7,700 bases of DNA from Gammaproteobacteria bacterium (GCA_027858635.1 JAQICG010000169.1:1-7700), one strand, 5' to 3'. Positions 1 through 6,847 are shown, counted from the first letter of the stretch. Notes: generated by a model not told the origin, from the sequence alone. Translations and numbers: made by a program.

Positions 1-251
1 TGCTCACTGTTATCGGGCGATTCACCTGAATTCGTATTAAATGTTCTGACATTGATGCCTGATCCGCGGAGACTGTCACGAATGTTCTGTACCAGTGACT
101 GTTGATACACGCTATCGGCTGCGCTGATTATATTGACCTGTTGTGCTGCCAGGGCAGTGGTGGCCGTGCAGGAAAAAAACGCCAACAGGCATACACCGCG
201 CAGCGCTGCCGATGCGGTCTTAAACGTCGAAGTGAGTGACAATCGATCCAT
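1..251 (-). CDS. Exported periplasmic protein, possible ABC-type substrate-binding protein (partial, N-terminal 83 codons)
   Basis: This reading frame starts at an ATG at 251-249 and stays open to the left edge, so only the N-terminus is present. I translated it by hand. It begins MDRLSLTSTFKTASAALRG, then a hydrophobic stretch (about residues 19-35) ending TTALA-AQQ, a good Sec signal peptide with cleavage near residue 35. The mature part starts QQVNIISAADSVYQQSLVQN and continues with a short beta-alpha pattern. That resembles the start of the uncharacterised ABC substrate-binding family (PF04392-like), often found beside TonB receptors of this type; the assignment is inference from a short fragment. 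It lies 27 bases after the receptor stop codon, so the two are probably one transcript. A GGAAG stretch sits about 11 bases before the ATG. The coding assignment is fairly secure; the family is tentative. Confidence 0.6.
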   Translation of the reverse strand, partial: MDRLSLTSTFKTASAALRGVCLLAFFSCTATTALAAQQVNIISAADSVYQQSLVQNIRDSLRGSGINVRTFNTNSGESPDNSE

Positions 252-278
252 TCTTTAAATAACTTCCGTTTTATCTAT

Positions 279-2405
279 CTAGTTAAATGAAATTGAGTAC
301 TCTATATATCCAGTCAGGTTTAATTCAGCACGGGGGCCGATGTCTGGCTGATGGTGATAGTTGTTATATTCGCCCAGTAGGTTTTTTAATACCAGTGATA
401 ATTTAGACAGGCTGCCGCTCTGCCGGAATGATTTTGATAGCATCAGATCCATGGTGGTGTAACTGCTCGGCTCATCTTTGGGGACATCGAGCCATTGCAT
501 ATCGCCAGCATAGTACAGACCCAGACTGCCGCTATAATGTTCATTAAACTGTTTTATGGCCAGCAGTGAGGCGGTTCTTTTCGGAGCGGAGTTTTCAAAT
601 TCTCCAGAACGGGTGGTTCGGGGGTTATCGTTGCTGGTTATTTCCAGATACGCGGCGCTGCCAAAAAAACGCAGCGAGGCGTCGGCCTGATAATCTAGCA
701 CGATTTCCACGCCGCTCACGTCGGTGCTGGCCATATTTCTGTGGATTTGCGCACTACGATCGACGGTGTCCGTGGCTACCGGTACTGATTTTTGTTGAAT
801 TAAGTCGTCCAGACGATCGTGGAAGATACGCGCGTCAAAACGCAGTGTGTCCGCCAGAAACTGGCCAAAATAGCCAATTTCCCGGCTGATGATGGTTTCA
901 TTTCCAAGCTCGTGATTGGGAATGAGCTGCTGATCTACAGCCGTTCCAATGGGTTCGCCGCCGATGGTCAGTTCGTGACTGAAGACGGTGTTGCCAGATT
1001 CTTCGGCAATGAAAGGGCTGCGCACGGCTTTAGAAATGCCGAACCTCAGGCTGTGCTGGTGGTTGAATTTATGGATCAGGGCGAGTCGGGGTGATATTTC
1101 GGCGGTCAGTGTATCGCTGTCCTCGACCAGTGCGCCAAAATTGAGCAGGTTATTCTGGTCGATCTGCCATTCAGCATTGCCAAACAAGCGATAGGTCTCT
1201 CTTCGGATGGTGCCCTGAGCGTTGAGCCAGTAGTTGGATTCAGAAATGTCCTGCTGTGCGCTGAGGCCCCAGATCAGCCTTAAGCTGTCGGTGGTCTGGT
1301 TGAAATGGGTGAGTTCGAGATTGTGTCTTTCAGATTTCAGGCCAAAGTCGAGATCTAGCGTAAAGGGATCAAAACTGTCCAGCTGAATGATCTTTGAGGT
1401 AGATTGATCAACTTTTTTCTGGCGATTGTAATAGTACTGCGCGACCAGTGAGTTTTTTCTGTTGATGGTCTGCTCCAGCTTTAAATGCTGGTAAGCGTTG
1501 CTGGTATCGCTATCGCGTACCGGCCGGGTTCCGGCGAGCGCGAAGTTTTCGTTGATGTCCAGATTGGTTTTGCCGAAACCGCCCTGGTAGGAGAGGCGAC
1601 TGTTCTGGTCGATCTGATAATCAAGGCGGTAGTCGATGGCGCCGGTATGGCTGTCGTCGTGGTTGTCGACATATTCGTCGGCGTAAAGGTAATTGGTGAC
1701 ATCGCCATTCGTATCATAGGTGCTGATGTTTTTTCGGGCATCCAGGCCGTCATCATTTTGTGTAGAGGCGGTCACCCGGTAATCCAGCTTGCCGCTGTTA
1801 CCGCCGTAGCGGTAAGTCAGGTCGGCAATGTCATGATTGCCTGCCCTGAGCTGGACATAATGCCCCGGATCTTCCGAGGCGTGGCGGGTGATGATGTTGA
1901 TCACGCCCAGAAAGGAATTGGAGCCATAGCTGGATGAATTGGGGCCGCGCAAAACTTCGATGCGTTCGATGTCTTCAAGATTGATGGGCAGCATGTTCCA
2001 GTCTACCCCGCCCAGCAGGGGCTCGTAGACGGAACGGCCATCGATCAGCACCTGCATCTGTTTTGAATACTGGTCGGTGTGGCCGTGATAGGAGACAATT
2101 AATTTGGATTCTTCGCCCCATTCGTTGACGCTGTTGCCGACGACAATGCCGGGAACCAGTCGGAGAACTTCGGGGATGCTTCGCGCGCCGCTGGCTTCGA
2201 TAAGTTCCCGGTCGATGCTGGTGACCGCCATGGGGGTTTCTGACCGGGGCTGCTCCAGTCGGCTGGCGGAGAGCACCACCGGCATTTCAAAGAATAGCTC
2301 ATCATCACCCGCCTGTAGGGGCGTGCAGTGGGTGAAAGCGATGATCGATATAATGGCAGCGCCAGCGATTTTTGCAGTGGCGATATCCGGCTGGTGGAAG
2401 CTCAT
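279..2405 (-). CDS. TonB-dependent outer-membrane receptor, substrate unknown
   Basis: This 708-residue protein has the normal length and layout of a TonB-dependent receptor, which imports a ligand across the outer membrane using energy from TonB-ExbB-ExbD. A signal peptide covers about residues 1-32 (hydrophobic core AKIAGAAIISIIAF, cleavage after LQA). A TonB-box-like segment follows (EMPVVLSASR, residues 40-49). The plug domain spans about 56-172 and contains VLIDGRSVY, the run LEDIERIEVLRGP, and SYGSNSFLGVINI, a variant of the usual YG-x-A-GGVINI. The remaining ~530 residues alternate polar and aromatic strands, as expected of a 22-strand barrel, ending YIEYSISFN with phenylalanine next to last. 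No ligand-specific motif is recognisable; BtuB-, FepA- or copper-type transport cannot be told apart by eye. The ATG at 2405 is the only start placing a signal peptide correctly, though its ribosome site is weak. The exported protein just downstream may be its periplasmic partner. Confidence 0.93.
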   Translation of the reverse strand: MSFHQPDIATAKIAGAAIISIIAFTHCTPLQAGDDELFFEMPVVLSASRLEQPRSETPMAVTSIDRELIEASGARSIPEVLRLVPGIVVGNSVNEWGEESKLIVSYHGHTDQYSKQMQVLIDGRSVYEPLLGGVDWNMLPINLEDIERIEVLRGPNSSSYGSNSFLGVINIITRHASEDPGHYVQLRAGNHDIADLTYRYGGNSGKLDYRVTASTQNDDGLDARKNISTYDTNGDVTNYLYADEYVDNHDDSHTGAIDYRLDYQIDQNSRLSYQGGFGKTNLDINENFALAGTRPVRDSDTSNAYQHLKLEQTINRKNSLVAQYYYNRQKKVDQSTSKIIQLDSFDPFTLDLDFGLKSERHNLELTHFNQTTDSLRLIWGLSAQQDISESNYWLNAQGTIRRETYRLFGNAEWQIDQNNLLNFGALVEDSDTLTAEISPRLALIHKFNHQHSLRFGISKAVRSPFIAEESGNTVFSHELTIGGEPIGTAVDQQLIPNHELGNETIISREIGYFGQFLADTLRFDARIFHDRLDDLIQQKSVPVATDTVDRSAQIHRNMASTDVSGVEIVLDYQADASLRFFGSAAYLEITSNDNPRTTRSGEFENSAPKRTASLLAIKQFNEHYSGSLGLYYAGDMQWLDVPKDEPSSYTTMDLMLSKSFRQSGSLSKLSLVLKNLLGEYNNYHHQPDIGPRAELNLTGYIEYSISFN

Positions 2406-2516
2406 TCTTATAATTGACTGCTTTCAGTGGTGGTATTAGAGAGCCTGTAATATATACTCTCGAACCTGAGTAGTAAATCATTATGCCGCGGCAATCCCGG
2501 CGGCCTCGTAGCAAAA
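2406..2516. promoter_or_regulatory. Divergent intergenic region between the TonB receptor and cysM
   Basis: These 111 bases must hold the promoters of both divergent genes. Visible elements are a minus-strand sigma70-like promoter (listed separately), a weaker plus-strand candidate with TTGACT at 2414-2419 and TAGAGA at 2437-2442 (17-base spacer, poor -10), a perfect 10-bp palindrome TGCCGCGGCA at 2484-2493, and ATAATGAT read on the minus strand (2477-2484). The last equals one half of a Fur-box consensus but lacks the matching other half. No cobalamin or other riboswitch elements were recognised, and the receptor leader would be short. Palindrome and half-site are observations; an operator role is inference. 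Confidence 0.5.
2449..2477 (-). promoter_or_regulatory. Candidate sigma70 promoter for the TonB receptor
   Basis: Read on the minus strand there is TTTACT (2477-2472), a spacer of exactly 17 bases, then TATATT (2454-2449). These match the -35 and -10 consensus at four and five of six positions. The -10 lies 43 bases before the receptor ATG, giving a short leader. The -35 abuts the ATAATGAT Fur-like half-site. It was found by eye in an AT-rich stretch, so a chance match is possible. Confidence 0.35.
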
Positions 2517-3416
2517 ATGGTGAATTCAATGTACAAAACTCTGGCTGATTATGTGGGCCATACTCCACTGGTGCGTTTGCAGCGTCTGCCGGGAGAAACA
2601 ACAAATACACTGCTGGTCAAGCTGGAGGGCAATAATCCGGCGGGTTCAGTGAAGGACCGCCCGGCGCTGAATATGATTGTGCAGGCTGAGCGGCGCGGTG
2701 AGGTTCACCCCGGCGATACCCTGATCGAGGCCACCAGCGGTAATACCGGCATTGCGCTGGCGATGGCAGCGGCGATCAAGGGCTACCGCATGGTGCTGAT
2801 CATGCCGGCAAATATGAGCGAGGAGCGCCGTGCCGCTATGAAGGCGTTCGGTGCCGAGCTGATTCTGGTGACCAGGGAACAGAGCATGGAGGGCGCGCGT
2901 GATCTGGCCTTGCAGATGCAGGCAGAAGGCAAGGGCAAGGTGCTGGATCAGTTCAATAATGCTGATAATCCGAATGCGCATTATCTCAGCACCGGCCCGG
3001 AAATCTGGCAGCAGACCGAAGGCGCGGTGACGCACTTTGTCAGCGCCATGGGTACCACCGGCACCATTATGGGGGTGTCGCATTATCTCAAGGAGCAGAA
3101 CCCGGCAATTCAGATTATCGGCGTGCAGCCGGAAGAGGGTTCCAGTATCCCCGGCATCCGCCGCTGGCCGGAAGCCTATTTGCCCGGCATTTTTGAAGCC
3201 AGCCGTGTTGACCGCTTGCTGGATGCGAACCAGCAGGACGCCGAACAGACCACGCGTGACCTGGCGGCGAAAGAGGGCCTCTTCTGCGGGATTTCATCGG
3301 GCGGCGCGGTCGCGGCCATGTTGCAGCTGAGTAAGGAGCTGGAGCACGCGGTGATCGTTTCCATCATCTGTGACCGCGGTGATCGTTATATGTCCACCGG
3401 TGTTTTTCCCGCCTGA
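2517..3416 (+). CDS. cysM: Cysteine synthase B (O-acetylserine sulfhydrylase B)
   Basis: CysM is a cytoplasmic, pyridoxal-phosphate-dependent enzyme that makes cysteine from O-acetylserine and sulfide; the B isozyme also uses thiosulfate, giving S-sulfocysteine. At 299 residues it matches the usual length (E. coli about 303) and aligns end to end from memory. Visible landmarks are the PLP lysine K46 in NNPAGSVKDR, the substrate loop TSGNTG (73-78), the phosphate-binding GTTGT (179-183), SSGGA (260-264) and CDRGDRY near the end. EEGSSIPGIRRWP (206-218), with the R-R-W trio, separates CysM from CysK, as does C257 in GLFCGISSGGA. Two starts are possible: ATG 2517, or ATG 2529, which gives MYKTLADYVGHTPL and matches the E. 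coli N-terminus better. Neither has a clear Shine-Dalgarno site. It heads a likely two-gene unit with rlmD. Confidence 0.95.
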   Translation: MVNSMYKTLADYVGHTPLVRLQRLPGETTNTLLVKLEGNNPAGSVKDRPALNMIVQAERRGEVHPGDTLIEATSGNTGIALAMAAAIKGYRMVLIMPANMSEERRAAMKAFGAELILVTREQSMEGARDLALQMQAEGKGKVLDQFNNADNPNAHYLSTGPEIWQQTEGAVTHFVSAMGTTGTIMGVSHYLKEQNPAIQIIGVQPEEGSSIPGIRRWPEAYLPGIFEASRVDRLLDANQQDAEQTTRDLAAKEGLFCGISSGGAVAAMLQLSKELEHAVIVSIICDRGDRYMSTGVFPA

Positions 3417-3438
3417 TAATTTTTAGAGTTGCTATTAA

Positions 3439-4785
3439 ATGTCTGATAAACGTCATCGGCGACGTCGTAAACAACGTCTGCCGGAAGAAACTGTCCAGGT
3501 CGACATTGAAGCTTTATCCGCGGAAGGTCGCGGCATCGCGCACGTAGAAAATCGTATCGTTTTCATCGAGCAGGCGCTGCCGGGTGAAACCGTGGTGTTC
3601 AAATATACCAAGCTGAGCAAGAGCATTGCCGAGGGTCGTGCCATTGAAGTGTTGCAGGCTTCGCCGGAGCGGGTGCAGCCCAAATGCAAGGCTTTTGCAA
3701 TGTGCGGCGGCTGTTCACTACAGCACATGTCGACTGCGGCTCAGCTTGAGCTGAAGCAAAAAACATTTCTGGAGCATCTCGAACATATCGGTAAAGTCAG
3801 CGCTGAGAATATATTGCCGCCGCTGACCGGGCCGCTGTGGAATTATCGTCACAAAGCGCGTCTGGGTGTTCGTTACGTGCGAAAAAAAGAGCGGGTTATG
3901 GTTGGTTTTCGTGAAAGCAATTCGGCTTTTATTACCGACACCGAGCAGTGTGAAGTTTTGCATCCCAGTGTCGGTTTTATTTTTACCGAGTTGTCAGATT
4001 GCATCGGGCGCATGCAACAGAAAGAGTCCTTTCCTCAAATTGAAGTGGCGGTCGGAGACAATCAAACCGTGCTGGTGTTCCGGCATCTTGAACCGCTGCC
4101 GGAAACCGATAGAGCGATTCTGCGTGAACTGGCAGTGCAGCATGATCTGGTGATCTATTTGCAGGCCGGCTCCCCCGATGAGCTGGAAGCGCTGCACCCT
4201 TTGCAGTCTGAACCGCTTTACTATGTGCTGCCCAAACACGATGTTCGTATAGAATTTCAGCCCTCTGACTTTACCCAGATTAATCCCGAAATAAATCGCG
4301 CCATGCTGGATCGCAGCATCGAATTTTTACAGCTGAATGAGAACGATCAGGTACTGGATCTGTTTTGCGGGCTGGGCAATTTTTCCCTGCCCATGGCGCG
4401 GCGATGCGCACAGCTCACCGCTGTCGAAGGCTCAGAGGTGATGGTGAAAAAAGCACGCGATAATGCGGCTAAAAATAATATTGAGAATGTCGAATTTCAT
4501 ATGGCTGATCTGTACAGCGATGACATTTCTTCAGCACCCTGGCTGAAGAAAAAGTACAACAAGATACTGCTAGACCCACCACGCTCCGGCGCTGATGCGG
4601 TGCTCAGGTATCTGGGGAAAATGGGGGCGGAACGCATTGTCTATGTTTCCTGCCACCCGGCAACACTGGCCCGGGATGCGGGCGTGCTGGTTAATGAACT
4701 GGGTTACAGGCTGGCTGACGCCGGGATTATGGACATGTTTCCACATACCAAGCATGTGGAGTCTATAGCGGTTTTTGTTAAGTGA
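3439..4785 (+). CDS. rlmD: 23S rRNA (uracil-1939-C5)-methyltransferase RlmD
   Basis: RlmD (formerly RumA) methylates U1939 of 23S rRNA with S-adenosylmethionine and carries an iron-sulfur cluster. The 448-residue protein shows the full domain order: a basic N-terminal tail (KRHRRRRKQR), a TRAM RNA-binding domain (about 15-75), the cluster ligands C83, C89, C92 (C-x5-C-x2-C) and C171, and a C-terminal Rossmann methyltransferase domain. That domain has the SAM loop VLDLFCGLGNFS (305-316), LLDPPRSGA with D379, the catalytic nucleophile C405 in VYVSCHPATLARD, and HTKHVESIAVF with the general-base glutamate E441. All four cluster cysteines and the catalytic residues are present, so it should be active. 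It follows cysM by 22 bases with only a weak AGAG ribosome site, consistent with co-transcription. In many gammaproteobacteria relA follows this gene; here a non-coding repeat region does. Confidence 0.96.
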   Translation: MSDKRHRRRRKQRLPEETVQVDIEALSAEGRGIAHVENRIVFIEQALPGETVVFKYTKLSKSIAEGRAIEVLQASPERVQPKCKAFAMCGGCSLQHMSTAAQLELKQKTFLEHLEHIGKVSAENILPPLTGPLWNYRHKARLGVRYVRKKERVMVGFRESNSAFITDTEQCEVLHPSVGFIFTELSDCIGRMQQKESFPQIEVAVGDNQTVLVFRHLEPLPETDRAILRELAVQHDLVIYLQAGSPDELEALHPLQSEPLYYVLPKHDVRIEFQPSDFTQINPEINRAMLDRSIEFLQLNENDQVLDLFCGLGNFSLPMARRCAQLTAVEGSEVMVKKARDNAAKNNIENVEFHMADLYSDDISSAPWLKKKYNKILLDPPRSGADAVLRYLGKMGAERIVYVSCHPATLARDAGVLVNELGYRLADAGIMDMFPHTKHVESIAVFVK

Positions 4786-4804
4786 ATTTTAATTAATTAG
4801 AACT

Positions 4805-4836
4805 GAACGCGTATTTTAATCTGGATAAAAGCGTTC
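4805..4836 (+). repeat. Imperfect hairpin immediately downstream of rlmD
   Basis: GAACGC (4805-4810) pairs with GCGTTC (4831-4836). Inside it, TTTTA (4814-4818) pairs with TAAAA (4826-4830), leaving a 3-base bulge (GTA) and a 7-base loop. The structure ends at the base before the ACCGCTGAGG repeat arm. No T run follows, so it is not a standard intrinsic terminator. It could stabilise the rlmD mRNA end or belong to the neighbouring repeat element. Confidence 0.4.
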
Positions 4837-4944
4837 ACCGCTGAGGCGCAGAGGCGCAGAGGCGCAGAGAAAAGCTTAATTTTTGTGAAATATAAAACAG
4901 AGTTATACATCGATTAACTATACTTTCCTCTGCGCCTCAGCGGT
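4837..4944. repeat. Inverted-repeat element with GAGGCGCA tandem octamers (REP- or MITE-like)
   Basis: An 18-bp arm, ACCGCTGAGGCGCAGAGG (4837-4854), has a perfect inverted copy at 4927-4944, separated by 72 mostly AT-rich bases. The left arm runs into a tandem array: GAGGCGCA occurs three times without gaps at 4843-4866, then GAGA. The third unit with its flank (4859-4874) pairs with 4923-4938 at 15 of 16 positions, so the right arm can pair in more than one register. The element has no coding capacity. This fits a palindromic intergenic repeat or a small non-autonomous mobile element. From memory, very similar GAGGCGCAGAG strings recur in intergenic regions of many bacteria, but I cannot verify a copy number here. 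No clear target-site duplication is visible. Confidence 0.65.
4843..4866. repeat. Tandem octamer GAGGCGCA, three contiguous copies
   Basis: Three exact copies occur at 4843-4850, 4851-4858 and 4859-4866, followed by GAGA. The right arm holds only one matching unit, so the array has probably expanded or contracted by slippage in the left arm. Confidence 0.85.
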
Positions 4945-4998
4945 AAAAAGGTTTAAAGCTTACTCGACATAAAAACCCATTCTCACACCAGCGACTTC

Positions 4999-5016
4999 AA
5001 TAACGTCGTTATTTTT
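4999..5016 (+). terminator. Weak AT-rich hairpin with short T run (possible terminator)
   Basis: AATAAC (4999-5004) pairs with GTTATT (5008-5013) around a 3-base loop, and the stem runs into TTTTT (5012-5016). It is about 210 bases past the rlmD stop and has only one G-C pair on each side of the loop, so it is a poor intrinsic terminator at best. It is listed because it is the only hairpin with a T run in this gap. Confidence 0.2.
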
Positions 5017-5136
5017 ATTGTTTTAATGTTGGTCTATCCGTGTCGGTGATAAATCATCTACTTATTGTTTTTATATAGCTGGAAAAAACCTGATTATCGC
5101 GCAGAAATCGTAAAGCATCATAACGTGTACTTTTTA

Positions 5137-5150
5137 GTGTTAATTAACAC
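5137..5150. repeat. 14-bp perfect palindrome GTGTTAATTAACAC
   Basis: This uninterrupted self-complementary 14-mer lies 45 bases beyond the sppA stop codon and is preceded on the plus strand by TTTTT (5131-5135). Such symmetry suits a dimeric regulator site, or a hairpin at the sppA transcript end. No gene start lies near enough for an obvious operator role, and an AT-rich palindrome can arise by chance. Confidence 0.35.
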
Positions 5151-5194
5151 CTGCCGTATCGCCATGCCTCTGCCTCATTTGAAGATTGTTTGCC

Positions 5195-6136
5195 TCAATA
5201 CATATGTGGCTGGCTTTCGCTGCGAAGCAAAATGCCGGCCATGGTGGCGCCCACGCGTTTGGCCAGTCTATCCAGCAAGTCGTCACTAACCGTGTAATTA
5301 ACGATGTCTTCATGGCCGATAACTTCTCGCGCGACGTAGCCGGCACTGGCCAGTTCATCGACCAGACCGATTTCCAGGCTCTGTTCTCCCGTCCAGATCA
5401 GCCCGGAAAACAGTCCTTCGGTCTCTGACTCCAGGCGATCACCACGGCCCTCTTTAACCGCGTTGATGAATTGCTGATGAATGCTATACAGCATGGTATG
5501 CAGGTGCGGGTTGGCCTCTTTATTGACCGGGGAGAAGGGGTCGAGCAGTGCCTTGTTTTCCCCGGCCGTGAGCGTGCGGCGCTCTACGCCCAGTTTCTTC
5601 ATGGCATCAACAAAGCCAAAGTTGTCCATGCGCACGCCGATAGAGCCCACAATGCTGGCCTTGTCCGCATAGATTTTGTCGGCCGCCGCCGCGACGTAAT
5701 AGCCCCCTGAGGCGCACATGTCGGTAATGACCGCATACAGCGGTGTGTCCGGGTATTGCTCGCGCAGGCGAATAATCTCGTCATAAATATAGCCTGCCTG
5801 TACCGGTGTGCCGCCAGGGCTGTTAATGCGCAGGATGATGCCCATGGTGTTCTTGTCTTTGAAGGCGCGGCGTAACGCTGTGACAATGTTGTCTGAACTG
5901 GCGACTTCATTCTCGGCAATGAGGCCGGTTAAATCGACCAGCGCGGTGTGTTTGTCGCTTATGTTTTTCGTGGAGATGTCGCTGTTGGAGAACATGACCA
6001 GCAAAGTGATCAGGTAGCCAAAGGTTAGCAGCTTGAAAAAGATGCCCCAGCGACGTGCGCGTTTCTGCTCGCGCAGGCTGGATTCAGCGAGTTTGGTGAT
6101 AAGGCTTTTTTCCCACTCCGGGTCTCTTTCATTCAT
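5195..6136 (-). CDS. sppA: SppA-type serine peptidase, S49 family, membrane-anchored
   Basis: This 313-residue S49 protease is of the short, single-domain class (the E. coli enzyme, about 618 residues, is a fused double version). S49 enzymes cut signal-peptide remnants and other membrane-associated peptides with a serine-lysine dyad. A cytoplasmic basic N-terminus (REQKRARRW) precedes one membrane segment at about residues 31-49 (GIFFKLLTFGYLITLLVMF), so the catalytic domain should face the periplasm. Key motifs are LRINSPGG (102-109), the nucleophile S143 in DMCASGGYYVAAAAD, SIVGSIGV (161-168) and the probable general base K195 in TAGENKALLDPFSP. AGGTG lies 11 bases before the ATG, supporting this start. 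The gene is last in the rluC-HAD-sppA operon, 30 bases after the HAD gene. Physiological substrates cannot be deduced. Confidence 0.93.
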   Translation of the reverse strand: MNERDPEWEKSLITKLAESSLREQKRARRWGIFFKLLTFGYLITLLVMFSNSDISTKNISDKHTALVDLTGLIAENEVASSDNIVTALRRAFKDKNTMGIILRINSPGGTPVQAGYIYDEIIRLREQYPDTPLYAVITDMCASGGYYVAAAADKIYADKASIVGSIGVRMDNFGFVDAMKKLGVERRTLTAGENKALLDPFSPVNKEANPHLHTMLYSIHQQFINAVKEGRGDRLESETEGLFSGLIWTGEQSLEIGLVDELASAGYVAREVIGHEDIVNYTVSDDLLDRLAKRVGATMAGILLRSESQPHMY

Positions 6137-6166
6137 AAGTTTGGCTTCACCTGTTATGACAGTGGC

Positions 6167-6847
6167 TTAGATCGCGTGGGCTTTATTATGCGATAAAATA
6201 TTCGATAAATCTGCGATTCTGTCCAGGCATAATAAAGGCTTGTGCAGCAACAGTCTATCAACAGTGTGCGCGCCATGGGTGACGGCGACGGCGTCAATGC
6301 CGGCGTTTTTGGCCATCGCCAGATCATGTCCGGTATCGCCGATCATCAGGGCCTGTTCGGCGGACATGCGGGTATCGTTGAGGATGCCCAGCAACATTTC
6401 GGGATGTGGCTTGGAGCGGTTTTCACCGGCACAGCGGGTCGCGCTGAAATAGTGACCCACAGGGTGCTCCGCCAGCGAATGTTCCAGGCCGAGACGGCTT
6501 TTGCCGGTGGCAATCGCCAGCGTAAAGCCCATGTGGTGCAGTTCACCCAGCATTTCGGTCACACCCTCAAACAGCGGTGCGGGAATGTTATTTTCGTGTA
6601 GATAGTGGTGGCGGTAGCGCTCAGCCATCTGTTCAATCAGGCTTTGGTGCTTGTCCGGGTGCAGCCCGGCAATGGCCTCCTGCAGGCCCAGGCCAATGAC
6701 ACCACGCGCCACATCTTCCGCGATGTCTTCCCCGCAGACGAATTTGCTGGCCGCCTGCAGGCTGGTGGTGATCTGCTCGATGGAGTCTATGAGTGTGCCG
6801 TCCCAGTCAAAAACCAGCAGGGAGTAGGGGGTGTTTAAGCTGTTCAT
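6167..6847 (-). CDS. HAD-superfamily hydrolase, phosphoglycolate phosphatase-like
   Basis: This 226-residue cytoplasmic phosphatase of the haloacid dehalogenase superfamily has all four motifs. They are the nucleophile D14 and acid D16 in VFDWDGTLID, T114 in LAIATGKSR, K146 in NRSKPHPEM, and D171/D175 in MIGDTGHDLAMAKNAG for magnesium binding. A helical cap lies between motifs I and II (about 20-90), as in the Gph/PGMB-like subfamily. The true substrate is uncertain: phosphoglycolate, another sugar phosphate or a nucleotide are all possible, so no symbol is given. The ATG shares ATGA with the rluC stop (4-base overlap), implying translational coupling. A HAD gene between rluC and sppA is, as I recall, a conserved arrangement in Pseudomonas and related genera. 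Confidence 0.92.
   Translation of the reverse strand: MNSLNTPYSLLVFDWDGTLIDSIEQITTSLQAASKFVCGEDIAEDVARGVIGLGLQEAIAGLHPDKHQSLIEQMAERYRHHYLHENNIPAPLFEGVTEMLGELHHMGFTLAIATGKSRLGLEHSLAEHPVGHYFSATRCAGENRSKPHPEMLLGILNDTRMSAEQALMIGDTGHDLAMAKNAGIDAVAVTHGAHTVDRLLLHKPLLCLDRIADLSNILSHNKAHAI

Larger units (their letters stand above)
4786..5194. other. 409-base non-coding region between convergent rlmD and sppA
   Basis: This AT-rich stretch lies between the 3' ends of two convergent transcription units. I see no convincing protein gene and no tRNA-like fold. From left to right it holds a bulged hairpin directly after rlmD, a long inverted repeat with a tandem octamer, a small AT-rich hairpin with a T run, and a 14-bp perfect palindrome. 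No intrinsic terminator of strong GC-stem and U-tract type was found for either flanking operon. Confidence 0.7.

Noticed and set aside
1485..1937. 150-codon open frame on the plus strand, antisense to the TonB receptor
   Set aside because: Its product is a low-complexity run rich in V, I, A and G with no recognisable fold. It lies wholly inside a well-supported receptor gene on the other strand and has no ribosome site of note.
2406..2516. Cobalamin riboswitch upstream of the TonB receptor
   Set aside because: The leader is too short and I found no recognisable B12-box or the associated conserved stems.
2646..3083. 145-codon minus-strand open frame antisense to cysM
   Set aside because: It lies opposite highly conserved cysM coding sequence and its product is a typical shadow translation without a family resemblance.
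4843..4866. Possible CRISPR array from the repeated GAGGCGCA units
   Set aside because: The units are 8 bases long and contiguous, with no spacers and no cas genes. They are a tandem repeat within an inverted-repeat arm.
4786..5194. tRNA or other known structured RNA in the convergent gap
   Set aside because: No cloverleaf, TTCGA-type T-loop or other familiar RNA signature was seen; the only structure is repeats and weak AT-rich hairpins.
5065..5289. 74-codon plus-strand open frame overlapping the end of sppA
   Set aside because: Its second half is antisense to the conserved sppA C-terminus, its first half is AT-rich spacer, and the product resembles no known family.
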